From: a bacterium UBA2219
Lineage (GTDB): Bacteria; Desulfobacterota; Deferrimicrobia; Deferrimicrobiales; Deferrimicrobiaceae
NCBI GenBank assembly: GCA_002327765.1
Contig: DCUH01000016.1
Coordinates: 1 to 39,757, forward strand
Direction: 5' to 3'
DNA: 39,757 nt
Positions 7,094-13,719 of the stretch are shown one piece after another. Position numbers and translations under genes: made by a program. Within the stretch, counting starts at the first letter, position 1. Every line of letters begins with the position of its first letter. The notes under the pieces were generated by a model, which made no database searches, was not told the origin of the DNA, and saw only the letters and a list, made by a program, of their open reading frames with translations.

Positions 7094-8164
7094 ATGGGAG
7101 CAACTGCATCATGCAAGTTTCCATTGTTGGATGAATGGAAAGAGTTCAGCGCAAAAAACAAAGTATTGAGTCTAATTGACGATGTTATATCCGGCTATGC
7201 TCAAATTGCTTTTAACGACAATACATTTGCAGGATTATTGATGATTTTTGCAACTTATATCGCCTCGCCAATAGCAACATTGGCCGGTGTATGGGCAACT
7301 TTTATAGGAACAGTTGCGGCTCATATTTTAGGGGTTCCAAAAGGTGCAATAAAATGTGGAGTATACGGCTTTAACCCTGCTCTCGCAGGATTGGCAATAG
7401 GAATTCTGGTTACATTCCCAGATATTCCCCGACTACTATTATATACAGGCATAGCTGGAATATTTTGTGTAATATTTCACGCAGCCCTAGGACAATTATT
7501 ATCAAAGTGGGATGTACCGGTCTTGGCACTTCCTTATTGTATTACAATGGTTTTTTTAGCTCCAGCAACCTTGATCCTAGGGGGATTACAGACAACTGGG
7601 CTTGAGCAAAAACTTTTTGTAGCGGGACAAGCGACAAGCGTTTGGACCTCAGGAGAATTTGTTACCGCATCACTTAATGGAATAGGACAAGTCCTTTGGG
7701 TTGATAATCCCATAACTGGGGTACTATATTTAGTTGCTGTTCTTATGGCATCCAGAATAGATTTTATATCCGTAATAATTGGCACCGTAGTAAGTACGTT
7801 AACTGCAATAGCCTTGGGAATGCCGAAAGATCTCGTGCTCCTCGGTATATATGGCTATAATGCTGTTTTAGTTATGCATGTGATAACACGCGGATTTTTA
7901 ATCAACATTCGCAGTTATACATTTGCAATTATTATGGCTGCCCTGACAGTATTTATGGCAGCCGGGCTAAGAGTTATTTTCGCCCCCTTAGCGATAAAAT
8001 CGTTCTATGCAATTCCTTATGCCGTAACATGCGTAATAGCGTTCTTAGGCAGAGAGACGTATGGGAAATTTATATATGTTCCGGCAAGAAACTGGGGTGT
8101 TCCGGAAACTATAGCCAAAGAATACAAACAGGACGGAAAATCTACTGATGTGGTTGTAGCATAG
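7094..8164 (+). CDS. Urea transporter (UT/Yut) family channel
   Basis: The 356-residue integral membrane protein has the two-fold internal repeat of the urea transporter family. Each half starts with the conserved G-x-x-Q-V pore motif: GYAQIAFNDNTFAG in the first and GIGQVLWVDNPITG in the second. Each ends in the G-x-Y/W-G-x-N block: GVYGFNPALAGLAIG and GIYGYNAVLV. Length and about ten membrane segments fit bacterial members, which are passive channels for urea and similar small amides in the inner membrane. The ATG at 7094 follows AAAAAGGAGAAG. It is the third gene of cassette A and ends just before a strong terminator. The cargo may be urea or the cassette's substrate; this cannot be decided from sequence. 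Confidence 0.85.
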   Translation: MGATASCKFPLLDEWKEFSAKNKVLSLIDDVISGYAQIAFNDNTFAGLLMIFATYIASPIATLAGVWATFIGTVAAHILGVPKGAIKCGVYGFNPALAGLAIGILVTFPDIPRLLLYTGIAGIFCVIFHAALGQLLSKWDVPVLALPYCITMVFLAPATLILGGLQTTGLEQKLFVAGQATSVWTSGEFVTASLNGIGQVLWVDNPITGVLYLVAVLMASRIDFISVIIGTVVSTLTAIALGMPKDLVLLGIYGYNAVLVMHVITRGFLINIRSYTFAIIMAALTVFMAAGLRVIFAPLAIKSFYAIPYAVTCVIAFLGRETYGKFIYVPARNWGVPETIAKEYKQDGKSTDVVVA

Positions 8165-8194
8165 CTCATCCTTACTTATATAGATAGATTTTCC

Positions 8195-8232
8195 ATAAAC
8201 GGGCATGTTAACCATGCCCGTTTATTTATTTT
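8195..8232 (+). terminator. Rho-independent terminator of cassette A
   Basis: AAACGGGCATG (8197-8207) pairs perfectly with CATGCCCGTTT (8213-8223) around TTAAC, and TATTTATTTTAG follows. It lies 30 bases after the transporter stop codon. Part of the spacer to the regulator gene (8233-8446) can be read on the minus strand as an open frame of unknown nature; no family was recognised. Confidence 0.9.
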
Positions 8233-8446
8233 AGTTCTACTGGAAAACAAATATATATCATTAATTTATAACAACCTACACGTCCGTCGTAGCAAGCCAA
8301 AAAAAGGATCACTTGCATCAAAAATAAACGAGGGGGCTGGCCGATGAGGGAGAATGGTGTGAAAGCCATTCAGAAATTCAAATTCAAAGTAACCATTGTC
8401 TCCAAACACAATCTGCGGATAGCATCGAAACCGTTTGGAAAAAGTT

Positions 8447-9157
8447 CTATTTCCTATTTTGCTCGTTATCAAGATAGGATACGATCAAGTCCTCTACTTC
8501 CCTCAAGTGTTTTTTCATTGCATCATAGGCGCCTTGAGCATCTTTATTTTTTATAGCTTCCAGGATGAGGTAATGCCCTTCCAGAGAGCGCCTGCCCCCT
8601 CCTGCAGCCATAATAGACTTTTCTCTGGTTTGCCATAGCATATCGTGGGTGGCCTCCACCAGTTTCACGATGATCCCGTTTTTCGTGGCGTTTGCAATTG
8701 CGGTGTGAAAATCACTGTCTTCCTCGATGATCAACTCTCCTGCTTCCACTTTCTCTTTTTGCCGCCTAAGAGAATCCTCCATCAGTTGAATATCTTCCGC
8801 CGTTGCTCTATGGGCAGCCAAACTAGCGATCTTGGGCTCCAGCAGGAGGCGGACTTCCAAGGGCTCCTCATAGGTTTCTGTTTCAGGCATCAAGAGGTTC
8901 ACCAGTTGGGCAACTTCAAAAGGAGCATCACTGGCTTTGTAGGTCCCGCCCCCAACTTTTCGGACCACCAGGCCCTTGGCTTCAAAAATTGTGAGCGCCT
9001 GACGGACCGATACCCGGCTCACATTGAATTGTTCCGCCAGCTGTCTCTCAGTAGGAAGCTTGTCACCCGGCTTCAGCTCCCCTTTTTCAAAATAATCCTT
9101 CAGCTGTTGGACAATTTCTTCAAAAACCCTGACTCTCTTTACCTGTTCAAATTTCAT
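8447..9157 (-). CDS. GntR-family (FCD type) transcription regulator of cassette A
   Basis: This 236-residue FadR/FCD-type GntR regulator has an N-terminal winged helix with GELKPGDKLPTERQLAEQFNVS and SVRQALTIFEAKGLVV, followed by an all-helical ligand domain. The FCD metal/ligand residues are suggested by R...LLLEP, DSDFHTAIANAT, and the late helices with GHYLILEAI and MKKHLREVE. ATG 9157 is chosen over the longer open frame because GGAGAAG precedes it and the family N-terminus FEQVKRVRVFEEIVQQL starts at once. The gene converges on the hydrolase-amidohydrolase-transporter genes, the usual place for their ligand-responsive repressor. Composition matches the cassette, so it arrived with it. 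Confidence 0.87.
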   Translation of the reverse strand: MKFEQVKRVRVFEEIVQQLKDYFEKGELKPGDKLPTERQLAEQFNVSRVSVRQALTIFEAKGLVVRKVGGGTYKASDAPFEVAQLVNLLMPETETYEEPLEVRLLLEPKIASLAAHRATAEDIQLMEDSLRRQKEKVEAGELIIEEDSDFHTAIANATKNGIIVKLVEATHDMLWQTREKSIMAAGGGRRSLEGHYLILEAIKNKDAQGAYDAMKKHLREVEDLIVSYLDNEQNRK

Positions 9158-9182
9158 TTCTTCTCCAGTCCAGTTTGTCAAA

Positions 9183-9194
9183 ATATTATAATAT
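9183..9194 (-). promoter_or_regulatory. Palindrome and likely -10 region upstream of cassette A regulator
   Basis: ATATTATAATAT is a perfect 12-base palindrome containing TATAAT on the minus strand, 26 bases before the regulator's start codon. A weak -35 candidate TTGGGT lies 18 bases further upstream. An autoregulatory operator overlapping the promoter is possible. Confidence 0.4.
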
Positions 9195-9283
9195 AAAAGC
9201 TTACCTTGACCCAAACCCCGATTCCCGAGCATTCCTCAATTTATATCCCGTATAGCGGTCCTTACCATCAAGGAGGTCTTTCG

Positions 9284-9646
9284 ATGCGGACGGCACGGTT
9301 TTCCGAAGAACTGACCACGTATGTTCTCAAGCAGGCAAAGTCGGGGCGGCGGGTGGGGGAAGTCTGCCGACACATCGGGGTATCGGAGCAGACTTTCTAT
9401 CGTTGGTAGCGTCGTTATGAAGGCATGGGGATAGCCGAACTTCGTCGGCTTAGGCAACCCGAGTACGAGAACCGGAAGTTGAAGAAAATCATTGCAGACC
9501 AAACGCCGGACAATATTATCTTACATAATGTGACCCGCGCGGAAGTGCCGACTGGTCGAATATATCAAATCATCGGCAAGCATAATAACGTAGATTTATA
9601 TTATAAAAATGTCTTGAAAATGGGAGCCGGATCAATGGTGATCTAA
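9284..9646 (+). pseudogene. IS3-family OrfA remnant with an in-frame stop
   Basis: ATG 9284 with AAGGAGG upstream opens a frame typical of IS3 OrfA: RTARFSEELTTYVLKQAKSG, then VGEVCRHIGVSEQTFYRW. A TAG stop at 9407-9409 breaks it between the HTH and the coiled coil. The same frame then continues with RRYEGMGIAELRRL, ENRKLKKIIADQ and DNIILHNV, the leucine-zipper end of OrfA, before turning into unrelated sequence after about 9537. OrfB is absent. Its wording differs from the IS3 piece near 1.4 kb, so a second element was involved. The next 158 bases (9647-9804) hold nothing recognisable. Confidence 0.75.
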
Positions 9647-9804
9647 TGCTAATTTTTGTCAAGAAACCGCTTCATAAGTAAAATATTTCTTGATATCCCT
9701 AAAATTTAAGCAGCGACAAATACTAAGAACAATGTCACAATTCCATCCCAAGTCAGAGCACCTCTGTCCTTTTATGTTATAATATCGTTTAAGTCTTTCG
9801 TATT

Positions 9805-10941
9805 TTAAAGAACACGCCCTCTTGCATCCACTCTCCACTTATCCAATACCATATAATTGTCTATTATAAATAAATATTCCGTCAAATTAGCTACAGGACA
9901 TGAATGATTTGGAAGAATTCTTACTTTATCTCCAATTTTTAGATTAGTTTTATTGCGTTGAACAAAACCGTGTTCTTCAGATAATTTAATTATAGGCATG
10001 GAAACTGATGTATTTTCGTAATCGCCTAACTTGTATGCCTGCCCATATGTGCCGGAGCCAACCGTGCCGTGGGCCCCCATGTCGGAACTTAGAGTTTTTG
10101 ATCCAGCATCAATTATATAATAGCTATCATTTTTGCTAATAACTGTAGCTAATACGGATAGGGCTACCCTTTCTGCGCCGATTAATCCTTTATGTACAGA
10201 AGTCATATCAAAGAAAACGTAGTTTCCTGGACGTATTTCTGTAATACCACTATAGGTATTACTCACTAAAGCAGTTGGGGTTGCTCCAACCGAAACTTCG
10301 GCTATGTTACGCCCTTTATTCTGAATCTTTTTACGTAAGTGAAGCAATACATTGCATTCTTCACTAGCTATCAAGCGAATATCGTCTGCATTATTAGAAG
10401 CATATGCATGCCCGGCGTGCGAGAACAAGCCAGCAAAAGAAATATTTCTATCATCATAAATAATATTGACTAAATCAATTAATACCGGATTATTTTCGGA
10501 CAGTCCACACCGATGCAATCCCACATCTATCTTAACAAATACGGGAATCTGGACACCATACTTATTGCTAACAGTAGAGATGTTCGTAATTCCCTCTATA
10601 CTGTCAACCACCATCCTGATGTCTGTATTGTTTTTAATCGCGGATATTAAAAGACGATCCAATTTATCTTTGTTGATTATTGGATACGCGACCGTTATAG
10701 ACTTAATTCCTCCTTCAATAAAAACTATTGCTTCATCAGTTTTCGAAGCTGTTACACCTATAGCCCCTTCCTCTATTTGTATTTTTGCCATACGCAAGCA
10801 TTTATGTGCCTTAATGTGCGGACGAAGAAATACCGAATTCTCATTGGCAATATTTTGCATAAACTTTATATTTTCAATAAGTTTTCCATGATCTACAATT
10901 ACACAGGGAGTTTCCAGATCAAAAAGAGATGATGATTTCAT
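9805..10941 (-). CDS. D-threonine aldolase / D-serine dehydratase-like PLP enzyme (fold type III)
   Basis: The 378-residue cytoplasmic enzyme has an alanine-racemase-like TIM barrel with the PLP lysine in LRPHIKAHK (Lys44), VFVKIDVGLHRCG, GLFSHAGHAY and SVGATPTALV, then a C-terminal beta domain ending in PNHSCPVANL. His346 and Cys348 are the usual zinc ligands of eukaryotic-type D-serine dehydratase and low-specificity D-threonine aldolase. The reaction is therefore aldol cleavage or deamination of a D-3-hydroxy amino acid; which one cannot be told. ATG 10941 follows AAAGG. It is transcribed alone, and its codon use is the most AT-rich in the window, more so than cassette A, so it may be a separate acquisition. 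Confidence 0.85.
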   Translation of the reverse strand: MKSSSLFDLETPCVIVDHGKLIENIKFMQNIANENSVFLRPHIKAHKCLRMAKIQIEEGAIGVTASKTDEAIVFIEGGIKSITVAYPIINKDKLDRLLISAIKNNTDIRMVVDSIEGITNISTVSNKYGVQIPVFVKIDVGLHRCGLSENNPVLIDLVNIIYDDRNISFAGLFSHAGHAYASNNADDIRLIASEECNVLLHLRKKIQNKGRNIAEVSVGATPTALVSNTYSGITEIRPGNYVFFDMTSVHKGLIGAERVALSVLATVISKNDSYYIIDAGSKTLSSDMGAHGTVGSGTYGQAYKLGDYENTSVSMPIIKLSEEHGFVQRNKTNLKIGDKVRILPNHSCPVANLTEYLFIIDNYMVLDKWRVDARGRVL

Positions 10942-11084
10942 ATTAAACCTTTCGTTTTGTTTAGTTTAGACATTCCATTTATTGCTTTATTGAAATTGAC
11001 TTATAAATAAACCGATGTTCCGTATAGATAGTCATTACACCTTAGCAAACAATAGAGCTAACTACTGCAGCGATGAAAATTGAA

Positions 11085-11123
11085 CTTCACCCCATACTTG
11101 GTCCAGCAATTGGGACAAGGTCG
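11085..11123 (+). repeat. Intergenic repeat, copy 2
   Basis: CTTCACCCCATACTTGGTCC and TGGGACAAGGTCG match copy 1 at 2122 in the same orientation; the centre six bases differ. It lies at the right composition boundary of the AT-rich block and 42 bases past the stop codon of the SulP gene. Confidence 0.55.
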
Positions 11124-11163
11124 ATCGACAGATCCATTCTGTCCGTAGGCATGGCCGCTCGGG

Positions 11164-12948
11164 TCAGGTGTCTTTGCCCGGCCTCTTTCCCTTCCGGATC
11201 ACCGGCGGCGCCTTCCTGGCCTCGCGCGTTTCCCGGGCGAGGTCGGGCTTGATGCTCAACACTGCCTGGTAGTGCGTCAGGTAGACTCTTCCTGTCAACT
11301 CTTCCAGGAACCCCGTCCGACTCAGCCGGTCCATCACCGGGCCTTTCACCTCGGACAGGTGGAATCTGATCCCGCCGGCCTTCAGTCGACGGTTGATCGC
11401 CTCGAGGCTTTCGATCGCCGAGGCATCGACCTTGTTCACCGCGATGCACTCGAGGATGACATCCCGGACCTCCGGATTGGCGGCGACTGCATCGTTGACG
11501 AGGTCCTCGATGAAACGCGCATTGGGGAAGTAGAGGCTCTCGTCGACACGGAGGGAAAGGATTTCCGGATCGGTCACCCCCGCGAAGTTTTCCACGTTCC
11601 GAAAATGCGCGGTCCCCGGAATCTGCCCTACGACAGCCACGTGCGGACGGGAGGTATCGAAGAGATGCAGGACGATCGAGAGCCCCACGCCCGCCGTCAG
11701 CCCTTGCTCGATCCCCATCGTCCACGTCACCAGGATCGTGGCCGCCATCGCGGCGGAATCTGCGCGGGAGCAGGCGTGGGCGCGTTTGAGTGCACCGAGG
11801 TCCGGCAGCGAGAGGACTGCGGCGATGATGACGGCCGCGAGGGCAGCTTTCGGCAGGAAGAACAGCAGCGGAGTGAAAAACAGAACGACGATCCCGATCC
11901 CCGCCGCGGTATATGCACCGGCGGCGGGGGTCTGGACACCCGCATCGAAGTTCACGGCAGAACGGGAGATCGCGCCGGCGACGGGAAAACCGCCCGAAAC
12001 GGCCGCGGCGATGTCCGCGGCTCCCAACGCGATCAACTCCTGGTCCGGGTCAACGCGCTCCCTGCGTCGCGCGGCAAGCGTCAAGGCGACCGATATGGAT
12101 TCCACATATCCCACGATACCGACGAGCAGCGCGGGCAGAAGGAGCGCTTTCCACAGTCCGATGTCAAACGGCGGCAGGATGGGAATGGGCAGCCCGCGCG
12201 GGATCGTCCCCAGAATGCTGATGCCGCGCTCGTCCAGCCCAAGTGCCCAAACGGCTGCCGTGGCGACGACGATGACCACGGCGGGTCCCGTCTTCGCCAG
12301 GATATCGGCAGCGTGCCCGCCGACCCGCAGGCGGAGGAGGAGCGGCCGCAGACCCCGCCGCGCCCACAAGAGGAAAGAAAGCGAGAGGAAGCCGACCGCC
12401 GCTGTCCAGGGGTGGATCCGCGCCGCGTTGGAAACGATGGACGTCATCATCCCCAGGAGATTGTTCGCTTTGGCGGGAATGCCGAGGAGAGAGGCCGCCT
12501 GGGTCGCCGCGATATGGACTGCCGCGGCGATGATGAAGGCCGAGACGACCGGGTGACTGATGAAACTCACGAGAAACCCGAGCCTCAGTGTCCCCATCAC
12601 GACCAGGAGGAACCCCGTGATGAGGGTCAGCGCGACGACCGCGCCCAGGTGCTCCGGCGTCCCCTGGGGGGCGATTTTTGCCGCGGCACTTCCGGTCATC
12701 AGGCTGACCACCGCGATGGGGCCGATCGACAAGGCGGTAGAGGTGCCGAAAATCGCATACAACAGCAATGGCGCCATTGAGGCGTAGAGACCCGCCTGCG
12801 GGGGCACTCCCACCAGCAGGGCATAAGCCAGGCCCTGCGGGAGCAGGAGCATCGTGACGGTCGCCGCGGCGATAAGGTCGTTGCCGAACGCGCGGCCGGA
12901 ATATCCAACTCCCCATGTCAGGATCGGTAAAAAACGCCTCAGGGCCAT
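11164..12948 (-). CDS. SulP/SLC26-family anion permease with STAS domain
   Basis: The 594-residue inner-membrane anion transporter shows the SulP signature near the start (NDLIAAATVTMLLLPQGLAYALL, VPPQAGLYAS), many hydrophobic helices including SGGFPVAGAISRSAVNFDAG, and a cytoplasmic C-terminal STAS domain (about residues 440-560) with ILECIAVNKVDASAIESLEAI and an amphipathic helix ending RTGFLEEL. Substrates in the family include sulfate, bicarbonate and other anions; none can be assigned. The start at 12948 (MALRRFLPIL) is preferred over the longer frame because AGAGGA precedes it at proper spacing. Host-like GC. Monocistronic, with no adjacent sulfate-assimilation or carbonic anhydrase gene. 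Confidence 0.92.
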   Translation of the reverse strand: MALRRFLPILTWGVGYSGRAFGNDLIAAATVTMLLLPQGLAYALLVGVPPQAGLYASMAPLLLYAIFGTSTALSIGPIAVVSLMTGSAAAKIAPQGTPEHLGAVVALTLITGFLLVVMGTLRLGFLVSFISHPVVSAFIIAAAVHIAATQAASLLGIPAKANNLLGMMTSIVSNAARIHPWTAAVGFLSLSFLLWARRGLRPLLLRLRVGGHAADILAKTGPAVVIVVATAAVWALGLDERGISILGTIPRGLPIPILPPFDIGLWKALLLPALLVGIVGYVESISVALTLAARRRERVDPDQELIALGAADIAAAVSGGFPVAGAISRSAVNFDAGVQTPAAGAYTAAGIGIVVLFFTPLLFFLPKAALAAVIIAAVLSLPDLGALKRAHACSRADSAAMAATILVTWTMGIEQGLTAGVGLSIVLHLFDTSRPHVAVVGQIPGTAHFRNVENFAGVTDPEILSLRVDESLYFPNARFIEDLVNDAVAANPEVRDVILECIAVNKVDASAIESLEAINRRLKAGGIRFHLSEVKGPVMDRLSRTGFLEELTGRVYLTHYQAVLSIKPDLARETREARKAPPVIRKGKRPGKDT

Positions 12949-13411
12949 CGAATTTTCCTCTTTCCCGGCAACCGCCGGAAAGGGCGGATGCATACCTTTC
13001 AGAATCATATAGCAGTTTGTGGATTCCTAAACCCCCTGGGGAGGATGGGCCCTCCGAAACGGCCGGGGCCTAATCAACCGACAAGGAGGTCCAACGTCAT
13101 GAACCAATATCGTATAGCCGTATTGTGCCGGTGATAGACAGAAAGGAACTCCTCTCGGACGGCATGCTTACCGGAAGCAATCACTCTCAATAGGTTCGTC
13201 CGAAACCCATCTGTTTTTTCAGTAAGGGATGATACCTTTTTAAGCAGGTCGAGGGGGAGGCGATAGACAAGCATATCCGCAGGTCCTCACCACAATTGGC
13301 CGGACGATATGTTGCGGGTAGGCAGAAGCCGGTCGGACATGATTCCCCGCCACCCTCTTCGACTTGTCAGATGCCACGAACCACTTTTTAGCCACTCGGC
13401 CCCTAATTACG
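12949..13411. other. Intergenic region between SulP and the tRNA fragment
   Basis: Apart from the weak ribbon-helix-helix candidate, no gene is seen. On the plus strand a fine ribosome site AAGGAGG at 13082-13088 precedes an ATG at 13099 whose frame (MNQYRIAVLCR) stops after 11 codons, suggesting the start of a destroyed gene. Confidence 0.4.
13074..13274 (-). CDS. Possible small ribbon-helix-helix-like protein
   Basis: A 66-codon frame begins MLVYRLPLDLLKKVSSLTEK and continues DGFRTNLLRVIASG, which has the strand, helix, turn, helix rhythm of CopG/Arc-type antitoxins (compare R-L-P-x-x-L-L-x-x-V-x-x-L-A-x-x-T-x-x-S-R-T). TGAGG lies about 12 bases upstream of the ATG. The last 25 residues fit no family and no toxin gene is adjacent, so this may be a decayed or chance frame. 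Confidence 0.3.
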   Translation of the reverse strand: MLVYRLPLDLLKKVSSLTEKTDGFRTNLLRVIASGKHAVREEFLSVYHRHNTAIRYWFMTLDLLVG

Positions 13412-13447
13412 AAAAAAGGGATCTCGGCGGTCAGCCGAAATCCCTTT
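13412..13447 (-). terminator. Terminator downstream of the tRNA-Leu fragment
   Basis: On the minus strand AAAGGGATTTCGGC pairs with GCCGAGATCCCTTT (one mismatch) and runs into TTTTTTCG. It sits 12 bases past the tRNA 3' end and is probably its native terminator. Confidence 0.85.
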
Positions 13448-13458
13448 AGAGTGTGCCA

Positions 13459-13517
13459 TGGTGCCGAAGGCGGGATTTGAACCCGCACGGGTTTCCCCAC
13501 CACCCCCTCAAGGTGGC
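13459..13517 (-). tRNA. Truncated 3' part of tRNA-Leu (anticodon GAG)
   Basis: The minus strand reads an anticodon arm CCACC-TTGAGGG-GGTGG (anticodon GAG), a long class II variable arm TGGGGAAACCCG, a T-arm GCGGG-TTCAAAT-CCCGC, acceptor 3' strand CTTCGGC, and A-CCA. The matching 5' acceptor GCCGAAG and the D-arm are absent: the sequence above 13517 diverges at the base of the anticodon stem. This is what remains at the far end of an element that integrated into a tRNA-Leu gene, or the result of a deletion. It cannot be a working tRNA. The intact gene is not in the window. Confidence 0.8.
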
Positions 13518-13632
13518 AGCCCGAATGACATCTCACTCCTGGAGCATATTTCAAAAATTTATGTCGCCCTTGGATGAGGTCTTATATCCCATGAGGAACG
13601 ATGCCGTAAGGGCCTACCCCCCCTCCCCCGAC

Positions 13633-13650
13633 TGTGCACTAAAATGTGCA
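13633..13650. repeat. 18-bp direct repeat with inner dyad, copy 1
   Basis: TGTGCACTAAAATGTGCA is identical to 17607-17624, in the same orientation. It contains the inverted repeat TGCAC-TAAAAT-GTGCA. A C-rich tract precedes both copies. The two copies bracket the MscS pair. Confidence 0.7.
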
Positions 13651-13682
13651 GTAGACCCTGCCTACGGAACCCGGTTAGATAC

Positions 13683-13719
13683 AAAAGGGGGGAGCCGACA
13701 ACCGGCTACTTCCCCTCCC
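13683..13719 (-). terminator. Terminator of the MscS operon, overlapping the stop codon
   Basis: On the minus strand GGGGAAGTAGCCG folds back on CGGCTCCCCCC around GTTGT and is followed by TTTTGT. The left arm contains the TAG stop of the second MscS-family gene. Confidence 0.7.

Noticed and set aside
8266..8472. 68-codon minus-strand frame after the cassette A regulator gene
   Set aside because: It overlaps the end of the regulator in another frame, has no ribosome site and no recognisable family.
13099..13134. 11-codon plus-strand ORF MNQYRIAVLCR with a strong ribosome site
   Set aside because: Too short to support as a gene; likely the start of a destroyed coding sequence, mentioned only in the region note.
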